Assembly: GCA_036785705.1 (NCBI GenBank)
Contig: JAWUZG010000173.1
Coordinates: 2,465,001 to 2,529,000, forward strand
Length of the DNA stretch: 64,000 nt
Reading direction: 5' to 3'
Source: Acanthornis magna
Lineage: Eukaryota > Chordata > Aves > Passeriformes > Acanthizidae
Made by a program: the position numbers and the translations under genes. This document shows, one piece after another, positions 50,727 through 58,775 of this stretch; the stretch's first letter is position 1; every line of letters starts with the position of its first letter. The notes under the pieces are model-generated. The model saw only the letters and a list, made by a program, of their open reading frames with translations. It was not told where the DNA came from and ran no database searches.

Positions 50727-52382
50727 ATGGGTCAGTGTGTAAGCAAGAGCCACTCTTCCCTGAAGAATTACAAAGTAGCACCTGACAGTCCCCTAGGCAT
50801 TATGCTCAAAAATTGGGACAGTCATGAATTAACTAAGGGGAAGGATGCAGTGCAAATGATCCAGTACTGTGTCTTTGAGTGGCCTAGAAAGAAAATTCGA
50901 GAGGATGGACTCAAGTGGCCCAAACAGGGATCTTCAGAGATATGGCTCTGTAAGGCCCTTTGCTTATATCTACATTATAAGGGCCCAAAGAAATTGGAAC
51001 AATTGGATTACGCACGAATTTGGTTAAAATATTGGAACAATGTGGAAACAAAAGACGAGAAAATCTTAACAGTAAAAGACAACTCAAAATTAACTAAACA
51101 TGAAACATCAACCACTGACAAAAAAGATCAAAAAGTAAGGAAAGTTCAACCAAAGCGATGGGACCCTTTAGATGCCCTTCCACCAGTTGCTGCTAACCAA
51201 ATTGATGGAGATAGTAGTGCCGAATCCTCAATAGAGGAGGAGGACACAAATAATTCCAGTCAGTCAGATGAGGGAGAAGTCTGCACACCAAAAAGAAAAC
51301 ATACCCTCTCTAACTCTCCTCGTCCAAAACATTCAAAAAGCAAAATTACTCCAATTGGAAAAGAAAAATCTCTCTCCTCAACCAGAAAAAGAAATGTTAA
51401 ATTGGCCTGCTCAATTTGTGAGGATTGTTCCAAAACTCCACAAGATAAAACAAAGGCTTTCCCCCTGCGAGAAGTGCCTATGGGTGGAGCACGGGGAGGA
51501 ATTGGATATGTAGTTGCACCTCTTTCCTCCTCAGAGGTAAGAGACTTCAAAAGAGAAATGAAGTCCTTATTGAGTGACCCGATAGGGTTATCTCAACAAT
51601 TCGATCAATTTCTCGGGCCAAACATATTCACTTGGCACGAAATGCAGTCCATCCTCCAGTCCCTGTTCTCCCTGGAGGAGCAATGTTTAATAAGGACTGC
51701 GGGAATGAAAGTGTGGGAGAGAGAAAATAATGATAATCAGGGCCCTCCTGGAGAACGGAAAATGCCAAATGAAGATCCAAATTGGAACCCAAATGACGAG
51801 AGGGATAGGAAAAATATGGAAGATTATAGAAAATTAATAGTAAAAGGGATTAGAGAGGCTGTTCCGAGGGTGAACAACATCAAGAGGGCATTTGGAAGTA
51901 CCCAAGGTAAAGATGAAACTCCCCATGACTGGCTGGAAAGGTTAAAGAACAATGTGCAATTGTACACCCAATTGGATTTAGACAGCGATAGCGGGCAAAC
52001 AATGTTGAAAGTACATTTTGTGCTATACTCCTGGCCAGATATTCGTAAAAAACTGGAAAAATTGGACAAGTGGCCAGAGAGAGATTTAAAGGAATTACTC
52101 GAGGAAGCTCAGAGGGTCTTTGTTCGAAGAGATGAAGAAAATTGGAAAACAAAAGCAAAAATAATGAAAAATGTTGAAAAAGACCCTCCCAAAGATACTA
52201 CAATTGGCTCTCCTAAACCCACTCAATTTACTAGAGGTGACTCGAGGTCGAGTGACCCGAGTATGAACAAAGCAAACCACTATTGTACCTATTGTAAGAA
52301 ACCAGGCCATGGGACCTGGTATTGTTACAGGAAGCAGAAAGACCAAGTAGTGTACCAGGAAACCCAGGCCGAAAGTGACTGA
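50727..52382 (+). CDS. gag: Gag polyprotein (matrix-capsid-nucleocapsid)
   Basis: 551 codons, starting at an ATG that gives MGQ, a myristoylation-type N-terminus (Gly2). Residues 1-105 resemble a class I matrix (repeated Trp, including FEWP). Residues 110-245 are a charged, low-complexity linker. Capsid probably begins at PLREVP (about 246). A major homology region is seen at 393-406, with Gln-Gly, Glu and Arg-Leu at the expected spacing. One zinc knuckle of C-X2-C-X4-H-X4-C type is at 520-533. The size is near that of gammaretroviral Gag. I see no PPxY, PTAP/PSAP or LYPxL late motif, which is odd for a budding Gag. The frame ends in a UGA and pol continues in the same frame. Gag should assemble particles at the membrane or inside the cell. 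Confidence 0.95.
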   Translation: MGQCVSKSHSSLKNYKVAPDSPLGIMLKNWDSHELTKGKDAVQMIQYCVFEWPRKKIREDGLKWPKQGSSEIWLCKALCLYLHYKGPKKLEQLDYARIWLKYWNNVETKDEKILTVKDNSKLTKHETSTTDKKDQKVRKVQPKRWDPLDALPPVAANQIDGDSSAESSIEEEDTNNSSQSDEGEVCTPKRKHTLSNSPRPKHSKSKITPIGKEKSLSSTRKRNVKLACSICEDCSKTPQDKTKAFPLREVPMGGARGGIGYVVAPLSSSEVRDFKREMKSLLSDPIGLSQQFDQFLGPNIFTWHEMQSILQSLFSLEEQCLIRTAGMKVWERENNDNQGPPGERKMPNEDPNWNPNDERDRKNMEDYRKLIVKGIREAVPRVNNIKRAFGSTQGKDETPHDWLERLKNNVQLYTQLDLDSDSGQTMLKVHFVLYSWPDIRKKLEKLDKWPERDLKELLEEAQRVFVRRDEENWKTKAKIMKNVEKDPPKDTTIGSPKPTQFTRGDSRSSDPSMNKANHYCTYCKKPGHGTWYCYRKQKDQVVYQETQAESD

Positions 52383-52460
52383 AGGTGTCAGGGGCTCTAT
52401 CCAGTGGGGACCGATAAACATCAACAAGAGCCCTTGATAACTTTATTAGTAGGTCCCCAC
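52380..52460 (+). promoter_or_regulatory. Gag UGA stop with candidate readthrough pseudoknot
   Basis: The stop is UGA (52380-52382). After a 9-nt spacer, GGGCTCT (52392-52398) can pair with AGAGCCC (52427-52433). Within that loop, GTGGGGACC (52404-52412) is perfectly complementary to GGTCCCCAC (52452-52460). This is an H-type pseudoknot with 7-bp and 9-bp stems. Gammaretroviruses use a comparable arrangement, with a stop followed at about 8 nt by a pseudoknot, to read through gag into pol. Use of UGA instead of UAG is the notable difference. Confidence 0.75.
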
Positions 52461-55400
52461 CATCAACCTGTAACGTTTCTTGTGGACACTGGAGCTGAAA
52501 GGACTTGTATTGCGGAAGTACCAAAAGGACTATACGTTACCAAAAACAACACCATAGAGATCTCAGGAGCGAAGGGTGACACTTTTACCGTCCCAATCAT
52601 TCCAAATGTGGAGATCAGGGGAAATGCAAGAATTCATATTAATGACATCCTTTTTGTTCCTCAAGCAGGAATAAATCTATTGGGGAGAGACCTGCAGATT
52701 CCACTGCAAATTGGGGTAGTCCCCCGTAAAGGTAAAATGGTTACCAAGCTATTTGTATTATCAGTACAAGATGAGAACCAGATAAACCCCATTGTCTGGG
52801 CCAAACCGGGCAACCGGGGAAAAATAGACATGACACCACTAACTGTGAACTTACTTCCAGGAACGAATCCTATTCGAGTTCCACAGTATCCCCTAACCAA
52901 GGAGAAGCGGAAGAAACTGAAGGTCACCATCGAAGAGCTGCTAGAGGATGGCATCCTAGAGCCTTGCAAGTCTCCCTTCAACACACCGATTCTGGGTGTC
53001 GGCAAACCAGACGGGGGCTGCCGACTTGTCCACGACCTGCGTAAGGTAAATGACAGAGTGGAAACCAGGTACCCCCTGGTTCCTAACCCATACACACTTT
53101 TAAATCAAATTCCACCATCACATGCCTGGTTCTCTGTTGTTGACCTTAAGGACGCATTCTGGTCATGTCCCCTAGATCCTTCCTGCAGAAACATCTTTGC
53201 ATTTACTTGGGAGGATCCAGATACAGGGAGAAAGCGGCAGCTTCGATGGACTCGGTTGCCTCAGGGTTACACTGAGTCCCCCACACTTTTTGGCCAGGCC
53301 CTTGAAGGCCTTTTAACTACCTTTGATCCACCAGAGGGCATAAAAATCACGCAGTATGTGGACGACCTGCTGGTGTCTGGGGAGCAGGAGGAGACAGTCA
53401 AATTGGCTACTATAAAACTATTAAACTTTCTAGGGCAGAAAGGGTTGCGAGTGTCAAAACAAAAATTACAATTCGTACTACAAGAAGTAAAATACCTCGG
53501 ACATTTAATTGGGCATGGTACAAAAAAACTGAGTGCCGAAAGAGTAAAGGCAATAATTGACCTGCCACCTCCAAAAACAAAACGAGAAATTAGACAGTTA
53601 CTGGGCCTGTTTGGATATTGTAGGCTCTGGATTGACAAGTACTCGCAATCCGTTCAATTCCTATACGAAAAATTAACTGAGGAGGAGCCAGTACATTGGA
53701 CAAAATCAGACGATCAAAAACTAAAAGATTTGAAAGACAAATTACTGCAAGCTCCAGTCCTCAGCTTACCTGCCCTAGATAAGCCCTTTGATTTGTTTGT
53801 AAATGTGGACAAAGGAGTTGCCTTTGGGGTGCTGACCCAAACGTGGGGCGGGTCCAGAAAACCTGTAGCTTTCATTTCGAAGATCTTGGACCCTGTATCA
53901 AGGGGATGGCCACAATGCATCCAGGCAATCGCAGCGTCGGCAGTTCTGGTGGCTGAGGCTCAGAAGCTGGTGTTTGGAGGGACACTCACAGTGCACACAC
54001 CTCACTGTGTAAAGGCCATTCTAACTCAGCGGGCCTCAGAGTGGCTCACGGATGCCCGAATTGTGCAATATGAGAGCCTCCTAATTGAATCTAAACATCT
54101 TCACTTCGCCACATGTACCTCACAGAACCCAGCACAATTTCTTTATGGCTTACCACAAGATGACTTAGCCCACAATTGCATAAATGTGATCGACCTACAA
54201 ACAAAGGTGCGGGAAGACCTAACTGACATCGCCATCCTCGAAGGGAAAAAGATCTTTGTAGACGGATCATCCAGGGTGGTACGTGGAAACCGATGCTCCG
54301 GGTATGCAGTGGTAGACGGGTTGGAAATGAAAGTAATAGAAAAAGGGAAACTACCAGGACATTGGTCTGCTCAGGTATGCGAGCTTTATGCGTTGGAAAG
54401 AGCCCTCCACCACCTAGCCGGGGAAATCGGAACTATATACACAGACTCTAAATATGCCTTCGGGGTGGTCCACACCTTTGGTAAAATATGGATGGAACGT
54501 GGGCTATTGAATTCAAAAGGGAAAGACATTTTGCACAAAGAAATGATTGTAAAAATCTTAGAGAGCTTAAAGAGACCAAAAGCCATTGCTGTGGTACATG
54601 TACCAGGACACCAAACCGGGCTCAGTCTAGAAGCTAGGGGAAATACTCTAGCAGATAATACAGCTAGAGAGGCAGCTACTGAAGGACTGTTCACAGAGAC
54701 TGTTTTAAAGGTAACCACACGAGCAGCAGCGAAAAGACAAGAAACAACTGATGCAGAGGAATCGAACAAGACCAAAGAAACCTCCGAGGAGGATGAAGTC
54801 CCTAAAACCCTGGAAGCAAATGAGGAAGAGATACCATCAGCACCAGACCAACAAGGGGTAAGTGAGAAAAACTTACCCAGGCCCATTTTCAACAACAAAG
54901 AAAAAGAACAATTGGCGGCAATTGGCGGAATAGAAGACCAGGAAGGTAGGTGGCACCTTCCTGATGGTAGGCAAATTCTAAACAAAGCACTGACTCGTGA
55001 AATTTTATTTGCGATACATAGAAATTACCATTGGGGAACAAAGGCCCTAGTAGATCACTTTTCCCGGGTCTTCTGTTGCCTGGGAGTATACGAAATTGCA
55101 AACCAAATTACCAAAAATTGTCTAGTATGCCAAAAAGTCAATAAAAAACAAATGAAAAATGTTCCAAAAGGGGGAATGGACATAGCTTCTCGTCCATTCC
55201 AGAGCATCCAGATAGACTTCACAGAGATGCCCCTTGTACAGCGGTGGAAGTACCTATTAGTCATAGTAGATCACCTCACTCACTGGGTGGAAGCTTTTCC
55301 TACCACCAATGCCACCGCCCACACAGTGAGTAAGGTGCTCTTAGAACAGATAATTCCCCGCTATGGAGTCCCTCTAAGAATTGACTCAGATAGAGGAACT

Positions 55401-56009
55401 CATTTTACTTCTCAAATCACTCTAAATTTAATCAATCAATTAGGCTCAGATTGGAAATTGCATACTCCCTGGCACCCGGAGAGTTCGGGAAGAGTAGAAC
55501 GCATGAATCAGACACTAAAAAGAATACTCACAAAATTAATGATAGAAACAAAGTGGTCCTGGGTTAAGTGCCTCCCACTTGCCCTATTAAGCGTTCGAAC
55601 ACAACCACGAACTGACATTCAAGTCTCAGCGTATGAAATGTTGTTTGGACTCCCTTATTTAGCTGGACAGCGAGAAATCGATGTAAAAGAGACTGGAAAC
55701 ATAGCAATAAGGGAGTATGTAAAGATCATTGCACACAACATCCAAGAGTTAAAGGAAAAGGGCCTGCTTGTGCAAACACCACCTCTTGATTTCAATTTAC
55801 ATAATATTCATCCAGGAGAGTGGGTGTTAATCAAATGCTGGAAAGAAAAATCTCTAACCCCCTCTTGGGAAGGCCCCTTCCAGGTTCTTTTAACAACAGA
55901 AGCAGCGATAAGAACAGCAGAAAAGGGATGGACACACATTCGGAGAGTAAAAGGTCCAGTGACTCCACCAGAGGATGAAAAAGAGCTCCGAGAAAAAGGA
56001 AGACCTTGA
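52383..56009 (+). CDS. pol: Pro-Pol (protease, reverse transcriptase, RNase H, integrase), made by readthrough of the gag UGA
   Basis: About 1,208 codons in the gag frame. The first residues follow the UGA directly and no ATG lies near the start, so expression as a Gag-Pro-Pol fusion is expected. Residue numbers here count from the GTG at 52404. Protease: DTG at 28-30, GRD near 94-96. Reverse transcriptase: VVDLKDAF (first Asp 247), LPQG 285-288, YVDD 318-321. RNase H: Asp620, Glu660, Asp681, and probably Asp751. Integrase: HHCC zinc finger at His872, His876, Cys906, Cys909; DD(35)E at Asp938, Asp996, Glu1032; GPF at 1157-1159. All key residues are present and there is no frameshift. Between RNase H and integrase (about 770-830) lies an unusually acidic, Glu-rich linker. 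It ends 282 bp before env, without overlap. Confidence 0.96.
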   Translation, partial: RCQGLYPVGTDKHQQEPLITLLVGPHHQPVTFLVDTGAERTCIAEVPKGLYVTKNNTIEISGAKGDTFTVPIIPNVEIRGNARIHINDILFVPQAGINLLGRDLQIPLQIGVVPRKGKMVTKLFVLSVQDENQINPIVWAKPGNRGKIDMTPLTVNLLPGTNPIRVPQYPLTKEKRKKLKVTIEELLEDGILEPCKSPFNTPILGVGKPDGGCRLVHDLRKVNDRVETRYPLVPNPYTLLNQIPPSHAWFSVVDLKDAFWSCPLDPSCRNIFAFTWEDPDTGRKRQLRWTRLPQGYTESPTLFGQALEGLLTTFDPPEGIKITQYVDDLLVSGEQEETVKLATIKLLNFLGQKGLRVSKQKLQFVLQEVKYLGHLIGHGTKKLSAERVKAIIDLPPPKTKREIRQLLGLFGYCRLWIDKYSQSVQFLYEKLTEEEPVHWTKSDDQKLKDLKDKLLQAPVLSLPALDKPFDLFVNVDKGVAFGVLTQTWGGSRKPVAFISKILDPVSRGWPQCIQAIAASAVLVAEAQKLVFGGTLTVHTPHCVKAILTQRASEWLTDARIVQYESLLIESKHLHFATCTSQNPAQFLYGLPQDDLAHNCINVIDLQTKVREDLTDIAILEGKKIFVDGSSRVVRGNRCSGYAVVDGLEMKVIEKGKLPGHWSAQVCELYALERALHHLAGEIGTIYTDSKYAFGVVHTFGKIWMERGLLNSKGKDILHKEMIVKILESLKRPKAIAVVHVPGHQTGLSLEARGNTLADNTAREAATEGLFTETVLKVTTRAAAKRQETTDAEESNKTKETSEEDEVPKTLEANEEEIPSAPDQQGVSEKNLPRPIFNNKEKEQLAAIGGIEDQEGRWHLPDGRQILNKALTREILFAIHRNYHWGTKALVDHFSRVFCCLGVYEIANQITKNCLVCQKVNKKQMKNVPKGGMDIASRPFQSIQIDFTEMPLVQRWKYLLVIVDHLTHWVEAFPTTNATAHTVSKVLLEQIIPRYGVPLRIDSDRGTHFTSQITLNLINQLGSDWKLHTPWHPESSGRVERMNQTLKRILTKLMIETKWSWVKCLPLALLSVRTQPRTDIQVSAYEMLFGLPYLAGQREIDVKETGNIAIREYVKIIAHNIQELKEKGLLVQTPPLDFNLHNIHPGEWVLIKCWKEKSLTPSWEGPFQVLLTTEAAIRTAEKGWTHIRRVKGPVTPPEDEKELREKGRP

Positions 56010-56144
56010 ACCGCAACAGTATCCTTTAAAACTAAGATCTAGTCAAAGAAATGTTACCAGTTACTGTAAAAGTTATTGTTGTTGAAGTTAAAAGACTGCT
56101 CAAGTTTCAAATTACCATGTTCAACATTTGTTACATATATAAAA

Positions 56145-56181
56145 CACTAACCTTGTTTCTCTCACTTCCCACTTTTTGTAG
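56145..56181 (+). promoter_or_regulatory. Candidate env splice acceptor with branch point
   Basis: A pyrimidine-rich stretch ends in TTTTTGTAG (AG at 56180-56181), preceded by a branch-point-like CACTAAC (56145-56151) about 30 nt upstream. The env ATG follows 110 nt after the acceptor with no ATG between. This is the expected arrangement for a spliced env mRNA. Confidence 0.65.
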
Positions 56182-56291
56182 GAAGGAAAACCTGCCTGAT
56201 AAGATCTGCCTCTTCTTCTAAGACCAAAATAATTTGGCTACAAATTAACGGACACACGTTCCTCACAGGAACTGACCGAGGCCAGGTAAAA

Positions 56292-57149
56292 ATGAATCTC
56301 CTGCGGCCTGAGGGAGAGAACGCGCTTAGCACCAGTCCAGAGACTCCAGGAAAGGAATGCCAACCACCAGCACAAGCAGGAATAGAGCCCAAACCGAGAA
56401 AGGTCACCGTACTGCTCTTCCTGGCCGTGGCACTAGTCATCTCTGTGCCGAAGATCCTGGGAGCCAAGGCGGACATAAGGTGCAACAAGTGCTATCACAC
56501 CATTTACCAGACCGCAGGAAATTCATTCAAAATAAAACACTTTTTCCGTGCACATTCCTATGTAAGCCCAGGTTGCTACGATATTGTTAACTTAGGAAGG
56601 TGTACGGAAAAAGGACAGAAGTATTGGATTGGGCAAAACATTGGTACTCAAATTCAAAAGATAAAAGGAGAGTGCCCCTCCGATGATGTTTGGCTTTGTT
56701 TCAATTTCAATTATATCACAAAAGAGGAAGATTTAATAAAAAGAAAAACCTTTGAATTGGACCTGATTCAAGAAACTGTAATCGAAGAAAACCAAAAACA
56801 ACAGGAAGCTGGCTTATCAAAAGTAGACCAAAATTCATTTATTGATTTGGCAGAGAGGATAAGTCAGCAACTAAATTTAACAAATTGTTGGGTGTGCGGA
56901 GGAACTTTAATGTCCGAGTACTGGCCTTGGCGAGGGGTCGGGATTGGACCCCTCGAAATCTTACAGCTGGGCAATCTTCCGCCAAACACCCGAACTGATA
57001 ATGAAATTTGGCATTTAAGTAACACAGTCTTAGGGGAAGAGTGCATTTGGAGAAAAGCCCCAAGATTCTTCCAGAGGGTGGGAGAAACAACGTGTAAAAG
57101 CTATTTTGTTCCTCCAGTGTTGCGCATGAGTGAAGTGGGTACACTGTGA
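56292..57149 (+). CDS. env: Env-like surface glycoprotein lacking the transmembrane subunit
   Basis: 285 codons from an ATG at a suitable distance from a splice acceptor. Residues 1-36 are hydrophilic. Residues 37-57 form a hydrophobic segment fitting a long retroviral signal peptide, with likely cleavage near 58-60. The rest is Cys-rich (Cys 64, 67, 95, 104, 128, 136, 199, 202, 251, 268). It contains one N-glycosylation site (Asn195) beside a CWVC motif at 199-202, the type of CXXC found in gammaretroviral surface subunits. There is no furin-type cleavage site, fusion peptide, immunosuppressive-like segment, CX6CC or membrane anchor. The stop lies only 27 bp before the polypurine tract, so nothing is hidden downstream. 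The predicted product is secreted or lumenal. Its role is unknown; a receptor-binding decoy or a decaying gene are both possible. Confidence 0.85.
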   Translation: MNLLRPEGENALSTSPETPGKECQPPAQAGIEPKPRKVTVLLFLAVALVISVPKILGAKADIRCNKCYHTIYQTAGNSFKIKHFFRAHSYVSPGCYDIVNLGRCTEKGQKYWIGQNIGTQIQKIKGECPSDDVWLCFNFNYITKEEDLIKRKTFELDLIQETVIEENQKQQEAGLSKVDQNSFIDLAERISQQLNLTNCWVCGGTLMSEYWPWRGVGIGPLEILQLGNLPPNTRTDNEIWHLSNTVLGEECIWRKAPRFFQRVGETTCKSYFVPPVLRMSEVGTL

Positions 57150-57176
57150 GAGTAATGCGAAAAATCAAGGTTCCCT

Positions 57177-57199
57177 AAGAAAAAAGAAAAAGGGGGGAG
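57177..57199 (+). other. Polypurine tract
   Basis: A 23-nt all-purine run ending AAAAAGGGGGGAG. It is separated from the TG of the 3' LTR by two T residues (57200-57201), matching the two bases normally trimmed by integrase. It serves as primer for plus-strand DNA synthesis. Confidence 0.93.
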
Positions 57200-57201
57200 T
57201 T

Positions 57202-58224
57202 TGTTATAAATGAGAGTGGAGTGATTTTTCGCATGTTGGAGTTGATGGTTGCTGTTGTATTGTTATACCTGTTGAATAAAGTTGAAAGTTTGGATTTTTG
57301 ATAAAGTTCTAGATTGAAAAGTTAAAAAAAGAGACTGTTTTAAAGATGTTTTAAGAGTGTAATGTTTCTGGGTAAAAGCATTGGGATATTAAAGTTGTTT
57401 GGAGCAAAATAAAAGGGATTGAAGGTATTTTAGATGGAAAAGCAGTTGAACCCATGTAACCCTGAGTTCAGAAGTTATGTACCTTTTTAAAAATCCTTTA
57501 TCTTTGTAATTTTATTTATGTAAAACTCAGTTTTTATGTTGTATTGTAAATCTGTAAGCCCATCACCCATCCCAATATTAAAGGCACTCTGCAGCACCCG
57601 AGCTAAAAATAGAAGGTTTGCACCTCTCCGCCCACCTCAAGTGGAATACTAATGAGGCCCTTTCCCGCCTTTGCAAATTACCCCTAGGCAACGATCCATC
57701 TATTGGTGGGGAAGGCCACCTCATTAATTAGTATTCCCAATCACCAGCGAGCGAGAGGGCGGAGAGGCTAATTCGGACCAGCCCATCAAAAACTTTATAA
57801 ATTTGGCTCTCTTGAGCTGAGACAGTCAGTCTGTTTTTTGTTCCAGGTGCCTTTACCACCAACAGCTGCAGACTCTGGTCTGTGCAGGGTGCCTGGTGTC
57901 TCTGTCTCTCTGACTAGCAGGGAGTCAGAGGCTGGGTCGGGTGCTGGGCCTCTTGCCCATTTTTATGGGCTATACTTAAAATCTTTTTTTGAACTTAAGA
58001 TTAGCTTAAGTTCGCCACCCGGCCTGAGGGATCTCCTTGTCCTTGGCCACCAACCGGTGGCCAGGAGAGTCTTATTGCTGTCCTGGGACCTTCCTTTTTT
58101 TTTTGTGCTTTTTTTCTTTCTTTTTCCTTTCATTTCTCCCTCGGGAGATCCTGGACCTCGTGGGTTCAGCAATAAACACCTTTTGCTCTAACCCACGAGT
58201 GTGAAATTGTCTTTTTTTATGACA
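57202..58224 (+). repeat. 3' LTR (U3-R-U5)
   Basis: 1,023 bp, displaced by exactly 9,266 bp from the 5' LTR and identical to it by eye. The TATA box is at 57796-57802, the poly(A) signal at 58171-58176, and the end is TTTATGACA. It is followed directly by TAGA and the (TAGATA)n run. Confidence 0.97.
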
Positions 58225-58280
58225 TAGATATAGATATAGATATAGATATAGATATAGATATAGATATAGATATAGATATA
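58225..58280. repeat. (TAGATA)n microsatellite abutting the 3' LTR
   Basis: About nine hexanucleotide units starting at the first base after the LTR. The 5' flank ends TATATAGA, which fits insertion at the left edge of a pre-existing repeat, though expansion after insertion is also possible. It is followed by TG/CA-rich sequence to about 58315. Confidence 0.95.
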
Positions 58281-58344
58281 TGGATGCATGTGTGCACGCA
58301 TGTGTGTGTATATGAATGTATTTTCTATATTTCCGTATATCATC

Positions 58345-58775
58345 ACAGAACCGTGGAATAAACATAGCTGGAAGTGAACTATAAGAATAATTGAATCCAA
58401 CTCCTGGTCCTGCACATCCCCAAGAGTCACACCCTGTCCCTGGCACTGCTTTCCAGCCTCTCATCCCCCAGTCTGTCTGTACATCCAGGGTTGCCCATCC
58501 CAGGTGCAGAATCTGACACTTTGCCACATTGAACTTCACATGGTTGGTGCTTTCCCATCTCTCTGATTTGTTGAGGTCTCTCTGCAGGGCCTCTCTGCCC
58601 TCGAGGGAGTCAACAACACCTCCCAGTTTTGTATCATCTGCCAACTTGCTCAATGTCCCTCCCATTCCTGCCTCCAAGTGATTAATGAGGACATTAGAGA
58701 GCACAGGGATGAGGATGAAGCCCTCTGGAACCCCACTAGTGACAGGTCCCCAGTTTAATGCCACCCCATTCACTT
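58345..58775 (-). repeat. CR1 LINE fragment with reverse transcriptase remnant
   Basis: On the minus strand, from about 58773 to 58490, the frame reads through residues resembling the CR1 reverse transcriptase after its catalytic core: SGVPEG, then KLADDTKLGGVVDSLEGRE, then LQRDLNKSERW, then CQILHLG. The ADD catalytic motif is visible. The 3' part (58345-58480) is typical CR1 3' end sequence, joined after loss of internal sequence. The LINE is truncated and inactive. Confidence 0.9.

Larger units (their letters stand above)
47936..58224 (+). mobile_element. Nearly intact class I (gammaretrovirus-like) endogenous retrovirus
   Basis: A 10,289-bp provirus in the order LTR, primer site, leader, gag, UGA, pro-pol, env-like, polypurine tract, LTR. 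The two 1,023-bp LTRs appear identical by eye, and gag and pol have no frameshift, indicating a very recent insertion. TAGA lies directly on both sides, giving a 4-bp target duplication as in gammaretroviruses. Other class I features are the proline-tRNA-like primer site, the single CCHC zinc knuckle, gag and pol in one frame across a stop codon, and the GPF motif near the integrase C-terminus. Env lacks a transmembrane subunit, so the element as it stands is unlikely to make fusion-competent particles. Intracellular retrotransposition, or mobilisation by another element, is a plausible route. I cannot assign a named family. Confidence 0.97.

Noticed and set aside
52404..56009. Pro-pol as an independent gene with its own start
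   Set aside because: The apparent start is GTG, and the frame is continuous with gag across one UGA and backed by a pseudoknot. Expression by readthrough is the better explanation.
57150..57201. Remains of a transmembrane subunit after env
   Set aside because: Only about 50 bp separate the env stop and the LTR. No frame there encodes a hydrophobic or Cys-rich segment.
58072..58773. 233-codon minus-strand frame
   Set aside because: It is a chance fusion of a CR1 reverse-transcriptase remnant, the (TAGATA)n microsatellite and the antisense LTR. The last two parts carry no protein signal.
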